Origin: Nonlabens arenilitoris
GTDB taxonomy: Bacteria; Bacteroidota; Bacteroidia; Flavobacteriales; Flavobacteriaceae
Length of the DNA stretch: 64,000 nt
Direction of reading: 5' to 3'
NCBI RefSeq assembly: GCF_002954765.1
Contig: NZ_MTPW01000001.1
Coordinates: forward strand, 1,749,501 to 1,813,500
Shown here: positions 8,639-17,061 of the stretch, one piece after another
Layout of the letters: every line of letters starts with the position of its first letter
How positions within the stretch are numbered: the stretch's first letter is position 1
Made by a program: the position numbers and the translations under genes
Notes under the pieces: generated by a model
Seen by the model: the letters and a program-made list of their open reading frames with translations, nothing else
Told to the model about the DNA's origin: nothing
Databases searched by the model: none

Positions 8639-9400
8639 ATGAAAACATTTATTAAAATAAGTATAGTATTTCTGCTGGTTTGTATATCCAGTTGTGATTC
8701 TGAGAACGGATTGAATTGCACACAAGCTGCTGGTGATTTAATACGTCAAGAATTAACGGTAGAATCGTTTGAAAAAATCTTAGTATATGAAAGGACTAAA
8801 CTATTTATTCAACAAGGTCCAGATCATAAAGTCATAATAGAGACTGGTGAGAATTTATTAAATGATATTGAGGTGAAAATCGATGATAACCAACTTATTA
8901 TTGTAAATAATAACGGCTGTAATCTTGTACGGGACTATGGTGTGACTACCGTTACAGTTATAGCACCTAACATCACTGAAATACGATCTAGTACCGGAGA
9001 AGACACAAAGTCTATAGGTACATTGAATTATTCAAATCTAACTTTACTTTCTGAGGATGCTGAACTTGAAGATCAATATCATACCACTGGAAATTTTTAT
9101 CTCGATTTAAATGTGGATGATTTCAGAATAGTCAGTAATAACTTAAGTAACTTCTATCTAACAGGACAAGTAAACAATGCCTCACTAGAATGGTATTCTG
9201 GTGATGGACAGCTGTTTGCTAGTGATCTAGAAATACAAAATGCCCAGATTTATCATCGCGGCACACATAACTGGCAAATTGATGTAAAACAAAACATCGC
9301 CGGTAGCATTGTGGGCTACGGCGATGTAATACTAGAGTCTGCTCCAGTTTCTGTAAATGTTCAAGAAACCTGGCAAGGCAGATTGATTATTAAAAATTAA
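8639..9400 (+). CDS. GIN-domain (DUF2807) lipoprotein
   Basis: A 253-residue putative lipoprotein. The N-terminus is a hydrophobic signal ending in a lipobox-like SSC around residues 18-20. The rest is a repetitive beta-rich region typical of the head GIN domain (DUF2807), ending in IVGYGDVILESAP-like repeats. The molecular role of this family is unknown. It begins 2 nt after the PagL-like gene, and its stop codon directly abuts the stop of the convergent DUF2911 gene with no spacer. Confidence 0.82.
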   Translation: MKTFIKISIVFLLVCISSCDSENGLNCTQAAGDLIRQELTVESFEKILVYERTKLFIQQGPDHKVIIETGENLLNDIEVKIDDNQLIIVNNNGCNLVRDYGVTTVTVIAPNITEIRSSTGEDTKSIGTLNYSNLTLLSEDAELEDQYHTTGNFYLDLNVDDFRIVSNNLSNFYLTGQVNNASLEWYSGDGQLFASDLEIQNAQIYHRGTHNWQIDVKQNIAGSIVGYGDVILESAPVSVNVQETWQGRLIIKN

Positions 9401-10000
9401 TTATTGTAGTACAATAGGTAATTCAGCTCTGTAAGTTCCCCATCCTATCTTTAAATGTACAGTATTATCATTCTTAGGTGAGTACAATGCAATACTTAAC
9501 TGTTCTAAGTTCTTAGAATCTTTAGTTACAGGAATTGTTACTGTAACAAGATCAAGTTCTGGTTTATGACTATAGTTTCCCCAACCGTCATTTTCTGAGT
9601 TGATGTGAACGGTCCATTCATTCTCACTAGGAGTAATTACGATAGAGTAGCGACCGGCTTTAATTAATTTCCCACCTATCATAGCGTCTTTCAAAAGTAG
9701 TAATTCAGTACTCTCGTTTGCACCTACACGCCATGACTCGCCTAGTTTTGTGATTCCATCCTCGCGGTTATCTGTTGTGCGAAAGATGTTGCGACCATTT
9801 AATGATGGTCTACTATATAAAACACGTATCTGTGGTTCAAGAGCCATTTTTTGCTCTTCAGTTTTTGCAAATTGTCTTTTTGCAGCTTGAGAAGGGAAGA
9901 AAGCCGCATCCATTGGGCTTTTATCTAGATCTACAAAATCTTGTGCATAGAGACTACTGCTTATTAAGGCAATCGCTAGAAGTAAAAGTATCTTTTTCAT
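9401..10000 (-). CDS. DUF2911 secreted protein
   Basis: A 199-residue protein with a clear signal peptide (MKKILLLLAIALISSSLYAQ). The mature part matches DUF2911: the RPSLNGRNIF block, then GESWRVGANESTE, then a C-terminal beta-sheet segment. The family is common in Bacteroidota and its biochemical function is unknown. Its stop codon abuts the convergent GIN-domain gene. No terminator hairpin is visible between them, so antisense read-through is possible. Confidence 0.85.
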   Translation of the reverse strand: MKKILLLLAIALISSSLYAQDFVDLDKSPMDAAFFPSQAAKRQFAKTEEQKMALEPQIRVLYSRPSLNGRNIFRTTDNREDGITKLGESWRVGANESTELLLLKDAMIGGKLIKAGRYSIVITPSENEWTVHINSENDGWGNYSHKPELDLVTVTIPVTKDSKNLEQLSIALYSPKNDNTVHLKIGWGTYRAELPIVLQ

Positions 10001-10048
10001 AGTATTTATTTTATGAGATAAAGATAAATGTAAACCTTCACTAAAATA

Positions 10049-10851
10049 TCACGATTCACTTTTGCTTAACTCCATACGATACAACATTAATCCGCTCGCA
10101 GGTGCGATATGAGATAAATGTATCTTTTTACTACCATCCAGAGTTTCTTTAAAATCGTCAAGTGTAATTTTATGCATTCCTAGATCAAATAAAGCTCCCA
10201 TCATTAAACGTACTTGATGTCTTTTAAAACCCATTCCGGTAACTCTAAACGCATAACTTTTTTCTGGAAAAAATTAGCTGTAAATAAGGAGTTCTCTTCG
10301 ATAAGACAACTGTTCACCGTACTTATTGTATCGGTTGTGTCGGACGGTTTATAAGTATAAGACCAGAAGTTATGTGTTCCTTCAAAAAGTCTTGCAGCAG
10401 TTTTCATCAATTCAATATCCAGCTCTGTTTTCATGTAAACCATTAAGGATGCACAAAAAGGGTGAAATTTTTCACCATGGGAAAACAAATAAATATATTC
10501 CTTCTCTTTGGGATGTTGAATGACATTAAACTGTGCGTTAGTTTCTTCTATCGCCAGTGCTCTTATGTCACTAGGCAAGTTCAAATTAAAGTCTGCTAGA
10601 AAGGTATCTAGATTTAATGCTTCATCATCCAGAAATAACTCAATAATAGTTTCATTTACAGACACACGAGCATCAGTTCTACCAGCAGCAAGGACTTTAA
10701 AATTAGGATGGTCTAGTACAAATCGCAAGGTACGTTTAACCATTTTTTCCACGGTGGGAACATCAGGCTGTTTTTGCCATCCATGAAAACGGAATCCTAG
10801 ATACTGTAACTTAATGAGGTAATAAAGACGTTGCGGTTTTTGCATGTGCAA
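10049..10851 (-). pseudogene. truA: tRNA pseudouridine synthase A, interrupted by a frameshift
   Basis: TruA converts U38-40 of tRNA anticodon arms to pseudouridine. The first frame (10851 to 10204) carries the catalytic GRTDARVSV block but ends in unrelated residues after ANFF. The second frame (10234 to 10049) resumes with the conserved GMGFKRHQVRLMMG block and the normal C-terminus. Adding one base to the run of six A (10268-10273, plus strand) would restore a single protein of about 267 residues reading through PEKSYAF. This is either a real inactivating deletion, a homopolymer sequencing error, or slippage. The start codon is 12 nt after the gldA stop, in a probable shared operon. Confidence 0.88.
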
Positions 10852-10863
10852 AGATGAGAATTT

Positions 10864-11775
10864 CTACTCACCAGTCAATTCTTGAAACATTGTCTCCAGA
10901 TTTTTATTCCTTTTATTAAGAGACAGAATTTTTAATTCATTATCATGAGCAAAATCAAACACCGCACTACGCATGTCTTCTTTAGTTTCAAATCGTAGAC
11001 TGTAGATGAATCCAGGAGAGTTTACAAGGTCAGTGACTTCTCTTACTCGGTCGATGCGGTTTAATAATTCTGGTTCTACTTTGTAGTCAAATTCTACTTC
11101 TATGATCTGAGCAGCATCGCTTTTCAGGTTCTTTAAATAATCGTCTGCAACGATTTTACCTTTATTGATAATGATTACTCGATCGCACATCGCCTCAACT
11201 TCTTGCATGATATGTGTAGAAAGAAGAATAGTTGTTTTTTGACCTACTTTTCTAATCAGTTGACGTATTTCTACAAGCTGATTAGGATCGAGCCCAGTGG
11301 TAGGCTCGTCTAGAATTAAAACTTTAGGTTCATGCAATAAAGCATTTGCCAGTCCTACACGCTGTTTGTAACCTTTAGAAAGCTCTTGTATTTTCTTGCC
11401 TATATGAGAAGTTAGACCGGTTTCCTCGATCACTTCGTCAATGCGTTTTTTAGAATCGGTTAGTTTAAAGACATCTGCACTAAAAGATAGGTATTCCTTT
11501 ACATACATATCTGGATACAACGGATTATTCTCTGGTAAATACCCTATGGATTTTTGCACCTCGCGCTGTTCCTTACTAACGTCATAGCCATTTACAGTAG
11601 CGGTTCCTTCGTTGGCATTTAGATAGGTGGTAAGAATGCGCATCATAGTAGATTTTCCAGCACCATTGGGACCTAGAAAACCAACTATTTCACCAGCTTT
11701 GATAGAAAAACTAACTTCGTCCAGCGCTTTTTGCTGCCCGTAATATTTGGATACTTTACTTACTTCTATAGACAT
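10864..11775 (-). CDS. gldA: gliding motility ABC transporter ATPase GldA
   Basis: A 303-residue ABC ATP-binding subunit. Walker A is GPNGAGKST (near residues 34-42), the signature is LSKGYKQR, and Walker B is VLILDEPTTGLDP. A long C-terminal extension follows, with an MFQELTGE tail typical of the drug-efflux/gliding subgroup. In Flavobacterium GldA pairs with GldF and GldG, which are needed for gliding. Those genes are not in this window. It diverges from the aromatic operon across a 300-nt region. The general ABC assignment is certain, and the GldA subfamily call rests on overall sequence recognition. Confidence 0.85.
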   Translation of the reverse strand: MSIEVSKVSKYYGQQKALDEVSFSIKAGEIVGFLGPNGAGKSTMMRILTTYLNANEGTATVNGYDVSKEQREVQKSIGYLPENNPLYPDMYVKEYLSFSADVFKLTDSKKRIDEVIEETGLTSHIGKKIQELSKGYKQRVGLANALLHEPKVLILDEPTTGLDPNQLVEIRQLIRKVGQKTTILLSTHIMQEVEAMCDRVIIINKGKIVADDYLKNLKSDAAQIIEVEFDYKVEPELLNRIDRVREVTDLVNSPGFIYSLRFETKEDMRSAVFDFAHDNELKILSLNKRNKNLETMFQELTGE

Positions 11776-11822
11776 AAGGTAAAGATAAGAAATGATTAGT
11801 AGAGGAATAGCTTTTTTAACTT

Positions 11823-11838
11823 CGCTTTCGCGAAAGCG
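11823..11838. repeat. dispersed palindrome, perfect copy 3
   Basis: CGCTTTCGCGAAAGCG in the intergenic region between gldA and the aromatic operon, about 100 nt upstream of the leader-peptide promoter. Confidence 0.95.
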
Positions 11839-11900
11839 AGATCACAACTTTACCCTACTACAACGATAGAGTTCTAAATCTGACATAAAACTTCTCGAAA

Positions 11901-11929
11901 TTTGCGAGATTTATAAAAATCTATTTTAC
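11901..11929 (+). promoter_or_regulatory. promoter of the aromatic operon
   Basis: TTTG at 11901-11904 and TATTTTAC at 11922-11929 (17-bp spacing) resemble the Bacteroidota -33 and -7 elements. They place transcription start just before the leader-peptide ATG. An inverted repeat TCTCG (11893-11897) / CGAGA (11905-11909) straddles the -33 element and could be an operator. Confidence 0.5.
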
Positions 11930-11943
11930 ATTAGCAACTTATT

Positions 11944-12012
11944 ATGACGACAAACAATTATTTCTGGTACGGATTTTACTTCTATTTTATGGAAGAAAGG
12001 ACGCTATTGTAA
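11944..12012 (+). CDS. Phe/Tyr/Trp-rich leader peptide of the aromatic operon
   Basis: A 22-codon ORF with ATG start and TAA stop. Residues 6-15 read YFWYGFYFYF, so nine of its 22 residues are aromatic (four Tyr, four Phe, one Trp). It sits between a promoter and a terminator directly in front of prephenate dehydratase. This is the classic layout of a transcription-attenuation leader that senses charged aromatic tRNAs. The stop codon falls at the end of the 5' arm of the proposed antiterminator, so a ribosome finishing the leader would block that arm. Function is inferred from composition and RNA geometry. Confidence 0.9.
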   Translation: MTTNNYFWYGFYFYFMEERTLL

Positions 12013-12044
12013 TAATTGAAAATTATATAACACAATAAAGTCCT
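11998..12044 (+). promoter_or_regulatory. antiterminator hairpin of the aromatic attenuator
   Basis: AGGAC (11998-12002) pairs with GTCCT (12040-12044), TATTGT (12005-12010) with ACAATA (12032-12037), and ATAATT (12012-12017) with AATTAT (12021-12026). The GTCCT strand is also part of the 5' arm of the downstream terminator, so the two structures exclude each other. Stalling on the aromatic codons (11959-11988) would leave the 5' arm free to form this hairpin. Confidence 0.82.
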
Positions 12045-12068
12045 GATCTAATCAGGACTTTTTTTTTA
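12038..12068 (+). terminator. intrinsic terminator of the attenuator, just before pheA
   Basis: AAGTCCTGAT (12038-12047) pairs with ATCAGGACTT (12051-12060) around a 3-nt loop, followed by a T-run through 12067. It ends 8 nt before the pheA start codon. There is no upstream plus-strand gene other than the leader, so it can only serve attenuation. Confidence 0.93.
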
Positions 12069-12075
12069 CTTAAAA

Positions 12076-12888
12076 ATGAAAGTAGCCATACAAGGAATAC
12101 AAGGTTCTTACCACCATCAGGTGGCAACGCAGCTTTATAAAAATGTGGAATTATTAGAATGTTCTTCATTTGACCAGCTGGCACTTGCAGTTGCAAATCA
12201 TGAAGTTAAAACTGGCATCATGGCTATAGGTAATTCCATCGCAGGAAGTATTTTGCCTAATTACAGTTTAATTAAAGATTACGATTTAAAGATCATAGGA
12301 GAATATTATTTAAATATCCAGCATCAACTCATGGCATTGCATGGTCAGGAAATTAAGGATATTATAGAAGTGCAATCGCATCCCATGGCATTGTTACAAT
12401 GTAAACCTTTCTTTAGTAAGCATCCAAATATTAAATTAGTAGAAACAGATGACACAGCGGCAGCCGCTCTTAGAATTTCTGAAGAAAACAAACGTGGTGT
12501 TGCTGCGATCGCAAGTAAGAATGCGGCACAATTATATGACCTTAAAATTATCAATGATGATATTCAAGAAGTAAAAAACAATGCCACACGATTTGTTGTA
12601 TTAGAGGCTAGAGGAAGGATGAATAATGAAGCTAATAAAGCGACGATCAATTTTACCGCTAGTCATGAACCTGGAAGTTTGGCCAAGATATTGACTAAAC
12701 TAGGAGAGCTGCGCATCAATGTTTCAAAAATTCAGTCAGTTCCTATTATTGAAAAACCATTTCTATTTTCTTTTGTTGCAGATCTGGAATTTAAAAATTT
12801 ACAACAATTTGAAGAAGCACAATTAGAAATAGGCATTCTTGTAGAATCAATAAAAATCTTAGGGATTTATAAATCACACACGCTATGA
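12076..12888 (+). CDS. pheA: prephenate dehydratase
   Basis: Converts prephenate to phenylpyruvate for phenylalanine synthesis. The 270-residue protein has the periplasmic-binding-like PDT domain first, with the conserved TRF motif (NNATRFVVLE) near residue 170. A C-terminal ACT domain follows (SHEPGSLAKILTKLGELRINVSKIQS), expected to bind phenylalanine for feedback control. It lacks the chorismate mutase fused to it in E. coli; that activity is on the DAHP synthase of this operon. It is the first gene after the attenuator and overlaps the aminotransferase gene by 4 nt (ATGA). Confidence 0.95.
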   Translation: MKVAIQGIQGSYHHQVATQLYKNVELLECSSFDQLALAVANHEVKTGIMAIGNSIAGSILPNYSLIKDYDLKIIGEYYLNIQHQLMALHGQEIKDIIEVQSHPMALLQCKPFFSKHPNIKLVETDDTAAAALRISEENKRGVAAIASKNAAQLYDLKIINDDIQEVKNNATRFVVLEARGRMNNEANKATINFTASHEPGSLAKILTKLGELRINVSKIQSVPIIEKPFLFSFVADLEFKNLQQFEEAQLEIGILVESIKILGIYKSHTL

Positions 12889-14045
12889 TAAAAACAGCAA
12901 CAAGACTTGATAGCGTTCAAGAATATTATTTTGCGACCAAATTGCGCGAAGTAAGAGCTTTATCAGATTCAGGAAAACCAATTATTAATACTGGAATAGG
13001 CAATCCTGATTTATTGCCGCCTGATCATGTCTTTCCTGCACTTGCTGCAGCGTTACAAGATCCCAAAGCACATGGTTATCAAAGTTATTTAGGGTTGCCA
13101 GAACTTAGAGAGGCAATGTCACAATTCTATAAAACGCATTATAAAGTTACACTAGACGCAGCATCAGAGATCATACCGTTGATGGGAAGTAAAGAAGGGA
13201 TTTTGCACATCTCTATGGCTTTTCTCAATCCTGGTGATGCGGTTTTAATTCCAGATCCTGGTTACCCAACTTATGCAAGTGCGACTAGATTATGTGAGGC
13301 TATTCCTGTTGTTTATAATTTAAAAGAAGAGAATAATTGGTTGCCAGATTTTGAGGCTTTGGAACAATTAGATCTAACCAAAGTAAAAATTATGTGGACT
13401 AATTATCCACACATGCCTACTGGTGCGGCAGGTTCTAAAGAAGTTTTTGAAAAGCTGATTGCTTTTGCGACTAAGCATGAGATTTTGCTAGTAAATGATA
13501 ATCCGTACAGTTGTTTGTATGAAGATCGAATAAGTATTCATCAAGTTGCTGGATCTATGAAAGTAGCTTTAGAATTAAATTCTATCAGCAAAACGTATAA
13601 TATGGCTGGCTGGCGCGTAGGAATGCTTACTGGAAATACTAGTTTACTTAAAGAAGTAATGAAAGTAAAAACTAATATGGATAGCGGTATGTTTTACGGA
13701 ATTCAAAAAGGTGCCATTGCCGCTTTAAAAACTGATCAAGAATGGTTGCAAAAACAAAATAACATCTATAAAACCAGACGAGCTTTAACCATACAACTTG
13801 CAGAAGCTTTACATCTAGAGCCACAAATACAAAACGGCGGTTTATTCCTTTGGTGCAAGTTGCCAGGTGGAATGAAAGACGATAAGGCTTTTGTAGATCA
13901 ATTGCTTCACGAGAACCATATTTTTATCGCTCCAGGAAGCATTTTTGGTAAGAATGGAGAAGGGTATGTGCGATTTTCACTTTGTGTAAAAGAAGAACAA
14001 ATAAAAGAAATGATTGATAGAGTTTCTAAAAAGGTAGCATTATGA
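12885..14045 (+). CDS. class I/II PLP aminotransferase of the aromatic operon
   Basis: A 386-residue fold-type I aminotransferase. The PLP lysine lies in NSISKTYNMAGWRVGM, and the conserved NYPHMPTGA and NDNPYSCL segments are present. Placed between prephenate dehydratase and prephenate dehydrogenase and overlapping both by 4 nt, it most likely transaminates phenylpyruvate and 4-hydroxyphenylpyruvate, or prephenate. The sequence also resembles aspartate and LL-diaminopimelate aminotransferases, so substrate specificity is inferred from context. Confidence 0.9.
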   Translation: MIKTATRLDSVQEYYFATKLREVRALSDSGKPIINTGIGNPDLLPPDHVFPALAAALQDPKAHGYQSYLGLPELREAMSQFYKTHYKVTLDAASEIIPLMGSKEGILHISMAFLNPGDAVLIPDPGYPTYASATRLCEAIPVVYNLKEENNWLPDFEALEQLDLTKVKIMWTNYPHMPTGAAGSKEVFEKLIAFATKHEILLVNDNPYSCLYEDRISIHQVAGSMKVALELNSISKTYNMAGWRVGMLTGNTSLLKEVMKVKTNMDSGMFYGIQKGAIAALKTDQEWLQKQNNIYKTRRALTIQLAEALHLEPQIQNGGLFLWCKLPGGMKDDKAFVDQLLHENHIFIAPGSIFGKNGEGYVRFSLCVKEEQIKEMIDRVSKKVAL

Positions 14046-14902
14046 AAAACATCTTTTTAATAGGAACTGGATTGATAGGCGGCTCGATGCTCAAAGATTT
14101 ACGTGTTCATTATCCTCAGGCTATTTTTTATGGCATAGATCAAAATATTGCTCATGCTCAAAAAGCAAAGCAAAACGGCATTGTAGACGAGGTAGCAAAC
14201 CTTAGTGATGTTTCTAATGCAGATTTTGTTATCATCTCTATTCCTGTAGATGCTACTTTAAAAGTTTTGCCTCAGGTGCTCGACTTAATTAATGAATATG
14301 CGCTTGTTATAGATGTTGGTTCTACAAAAGAGGCGATTTGTAAGAGTGTAGAGAATCATAAAAATAGAAGACAATATCTTGCAGCGCATCCTATTGCAGG
14401 AACAGAATTTTCTGGACCAGACGCGGCAATTTCAAATTTATTTGTCAAGAAAACGCTAATTGTATGCGAGGTGGAGAAAACCACCTTTAAATTGCAAGAA
14501 TTAGCAAACCAGCTGTTTGAAAAACTTAGAATGCGTGTAAGATATATGACCCCAGCGGCACATGATAAACATATTGCTTACGTGTCTCATTTATCTCATA
14601 TTTCTAGCTTTATGTTAGGCAAAACTGTGATACAAGAAGAGGAAAATGAACGTGATATATTTGACCTCGCGGGCAGTGGTTTTGAAAGCACCGTACGATT
14701 AGCAAAAAGTTCTCCAGCCATGTGGACACCCATATTTGCACAGAATAAGGAAAATGTATTAGCTAGTCTAGATGGATATATTGAGAATTTATCTCGCTTT
14801 CGCGAAAGCGTAAAAAATAACGATCACCAATCCATATTTCAAGATATGGAAGAAACAAATAGAATAAAAACGATATTGAAAGGAATTGAAAATGGAAAAT
14901 AA
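14042..14902 (+). CDS. tyrA: prephenate dehydrogenase
   Basis: An NAD(P)-dependent oxidative decarboxylase giving 4-hydroxyphenylpyruvate for tyrosine synthesis. The Rossmann motif GTGLIGGSM begins near residue 8. The catalytic and substrate region AAHPIAGTEFSGP lies near 119, and HDKHIAYVSHLSH near 180. At 286 residues it has neither a mutase nor an ACT domain. A perfect palindrome copy inside the gene is read as SRFRESV near the C-terminus. It overlaps both neighbours, in the aromatic operon. Confidence 0.94.
   Translation: MKNIFLIGTGLIGGSMLKDLRVHYPQAIFYGIDQNIAHAQKAKQNGIVDEVANLSDVSNADFVIISIPVDATLKVLPQVLDLINEYALVIDVGSTKEAICKSVENHKNRRQYLAAHPIAGTEFSGPDAAISNLFVKKTLIVCEVEKTTFKLQELANQLFEKLRMRVRYMTPAAHDKHIAYVSHLSHISSFMLGKTVIQEEENERDIFDLAGSGFESTVRLAKSSPAMWTPIFAQNKENVLASLDGYIENLSRFRESVKNNDHQSIFQDMEETNRIKTILKGIENGK
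14795..14810. repeat. dispersed palindrome, perfect copy 4
   Basis: CGCTTTCGCGAAAGCG within tyrA, read in the frame giving RFRES. Confidence 0.95.
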
Positions 14903-15974
14903 AAAGGAATTTAGAACCTGGTTAGATAACCACAAATTAGAGCATCCTATAGTGATTGCTGGCCCGTGTAGTGCCGAAACAGAAGATCAAGTGTTGAGAA
15001 TTGCACATGATTTAAAAGATAGTGATGTCACTTACTTACGTGCAGGAATATGGAAACCTAGAACGCGACCAGGAAACTTTGAAGGTGTAGGAGCGATAGG
15101 ATTAAAATGGTTGCAAAAAGCAAAAGCAGAAACTGGTTTGCTAACTGCTACAGAGGTTGCTAATAGAGCCCACGTAGAACTGGCGCTAGAACATGATATA
15201 GATCTTTTATGGATAGGTGCACGATCTACAGTGAGTCCATTTATAGTACAAGAAATAGCAGATGCTTTAGAGGGAACAGATAAAGTGGTGCTAGTAAAAA
15301 ATCCTGTAAATCCAGATTTAGCTTTATGGATAGGTGCGGTTGAGCGATTTCATACAGCTAATATTAAAAACCTAGGAGTAATTCATAGAGGTTTTTCTAC
15401 TTATGAAAAATCAAAATATCGTAATATACCTGAATGGCAAATTGCGGTAGATTTTCAAACACGTTTCCCAGATATTCCATTGATATGCGATCCATCCCAT
15501 ATTACTGGTAAGAGAGATATGATTTTTGAAGTATCACAAACCGCACTAGATCTTAATTATGATGGATTGATGATTGAAACACATTATGATCCTGATAATG
15601 CATGGAGCGATGCGGCACAGCAAGTAACTCCAGAAACATTGTTGCAAATTTTTCAAGACTTGCGTATTAGAAAGGAACAAGATGATGAGGTAGGTTTTCA
15701 ATCTAAACTAGGTGTTTTAAGAGCGCAAATAGATGTGATAGACAGCAATATTATTGAGACTTTGGGTAAAAGAATGAAAACAGCTGATGCGATCGGAGCC
15801 TTAAAAAAAGAGCGTAATGTAGCAGTTCTTCAATCTAAAAGATGGAACGAGATTTTAGGTAAAATGATTCTTGCTGGTGAAGAACAAGGTTTAAGTGAAG
15901 AATTTATTCTTAGAGTTTTTAAAGCGGTTCATCAAGAATCTATCAATCATCAAGAGAAAGTAATTAATAAATAA
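14892..15974 (+). CDS. bifunctional DAHP synthase / chorismate mutase
   Basis: Catalyses the first step of the shikimate pathway and the chorismate-to-prephenate step. Residues 1-255 form the KDO8PS-like DAHP synthase domain (IAGPCSAET, AGIWKPRTRPG, IHRGFSTYEK, ICDPSHITG). Residues 270-360 form an AroQ-type chorismate mutase helix bundle (LGVLRAQIDVIDSNIIETLGKR). The start is ATG 14892, since the upstream TTG adds only two residues. The mutase domain may give feedback inhibition by prephenate, as reported for such fusions. It overlaps tyrA by 11 nt, which again indicates coupling. Confidence 0.95.
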   Translation: MENKKEFRTWLDNHKLEHPIVIAGPCSAETEDQVLRIAHDLKDSDVTYLRAGIWKPRTRPGNFEGVGAIGLKWLQKAKAETGLLTATEVANRAHVELALEHDIDLLWIGARSTVSPFIVQEIADALEGTDKVVLVKNPVNPDLALWIGAVERFHTANIKNLGVIHRGFSTYEKSKYRNIPEWQIAVDFQTRFPDIPLICDPSHITGKRDMIFEVSQTALDLNYDGLMIETHYDPDNAWSDAAQQVTPETLLQIFQDLRIRKEQDDEVGFQSKLGVLRAQIDVIDSNIIETLGKRMKTADAIGALKKERNVAVLQSKRWNEILGKMILAGEEQGLSEEFILRVFKAVHQESINHQEKVINK

Positions 15975-16020
15975 TTGCGGTAAAGATTTTATGTTCTGGC
16001 AGCACTATATATAATTAACC

Positions 16021-16028
16021 TAATTTTG
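16021..16028 (+). promoter_or_regulatory. putative -7 element before rsgA
   Basis: TAATTTTG fits TAnnTTTG and lies 29 nt before rsgA, within an 82-nt gap after the DAHP synthase gene. No good -33 TTG is seen. It may allow rsgA, dtd, the mazG-like gene and aroA to be expressed without the attenuator. Confidence 0.35.
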
Positions 16029-16056
16029 ACTTCTAGAAATAAAGCAATTAGTTTAA

Positions 16057-17061
16057 ATGAAAGGAACCGTCTATAGATCAACAGGAAGCTGGTATGAAGT
16101 AAAAGGTACTGATGGTGCGATGTATTCATGTCGTATAAAAGGTAAATTTAGACTACAAGGAATTAAGAGTACTAATCCTGTGGCTGTAGGTGACCGAGTA
16201 GAATTTGAAATCGAGAAAAAAGGAGATGAAGAAATAGGAATTATTAATGAGATTGAAGAACGTGATAATTATATCGTGCGCAAATCTGTAAACCTATCTA
16301 AACAAACCCATATTATCGCAGCAAATGTGGATCAGGTTTTTTTGATAGTCACTTTAAATAATCCACCTACATTTACCTCATTTATAGATCGTTTTTTAGT
16401 AAGTGCGGCAGCTTATCAAATTCCAGTTATTTTACTTTTTAATAAAGTAGATACTTATAACGATGATCAAGATGAAGTGGTGTTAGATCCAGAAACTGGT
16501 GAAGAAATGCTAGCGATGACCGAGCTGGATCAGGTGCGTATTTTAATGCAGTTATATAAATCTGTTGATTATGAATGCATTGCGATAAGTGCAGCAACAG
16601 GTAAAAATATAGATTTAGTAAAAGAGAAGATGCTGGGTAAAACCAGCATGTTTGCTGGCCACAGTGGTGCTGGTAAAAGTACTACTGCAAACGCGATCCA
16701 GCCTGGACTGGAGTTAAAAACTAAAGCAATAAGCTTACAGCATAAACAAGGGCAACACACTACTACGTTTGCAGAGATGTTTGATCTAGAATTTGATGCT
16801 CGTATTATTGATACACCAGGTATTAAAGGTTTTGGTGTTGTAGATTTAGAGAAAGAAGAAATAGGTGGTTATTTCCCAGAGATTTTTGAACTAAGTCAGA
16901 GCTGTAAGTTTCATAATTGCTTACACCTTGAAGAACCTAAATGTGCCGTTAAAGAAGCTGTCGAGACAGGAGAAATCTACTTGAGTCGTTATGAGAGCTA
17001 TGTGCAAATTGTCAATGGAGATGAGGATAATTATCGTGCAGATAAATATACCACACCATGA
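16057..17061 (+). CDS. rsgA: ribosome small-subunit GTPase A
   Basis: A circularly permuted GTPase that helps 30S subunit maturation. The OB fold occupies residues 1-90. The G4 motif FNKVD (near 130) precedes the P-loop GHSGAGKST at 201-209, and G3 DTPGIKGFG follows. The C-terminal zinc finger is CKFHNCLHLEEPKC. The 334-residue length is normal. It overlaps dtd by 4 nt. Its place among aromatic genes seems to be a conserved flavobacterial arrangement rather than a functional link. Confidence 0.96.
   Translation: MKGTVYRSTGSWYEVKGTDGAMYSCRIKGKFRLQGIKSTNPVAVGDRVEFEIEKKGDEEIGIINEIEERDNYIVRKSVNLSKQTHIIAANVDQVFLIVTLNNPPTFTSFIDRFLVSAAAYQIPVILLFNKVDTYNDDQDEVVLDPETGEEMLAMTELDQVRILMQLYKSVDYECIAISAATGKNIDLVKEKMLGKTSMFAGHSGAGKSTTANAIQPGLELKTKAISLQHKQGQHTTTFAEMFDLEFDARIIDTPGIKGFGVVDLEKEEIGGYFPEIFELSQSCKFHNCLHLEEPKCAVKEAVETGEIYLSRYESYVQIVNGDEDNYRADKYTTP

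Noticed and set aside
10204..10851. Programmed frameshifting in truA
   Set aside because: The run is a plain homopolymer with no stimulatory structure seen, and TruA is a single polypeptide everywhere. A deletion or sequencing error is the simpler reading.
12038..12068. Terminator of a gene upstream of pheA
   Set aside because: The upstream gene gldA is on the other strand, so the only plus-strand transcript there is the leader peptide.
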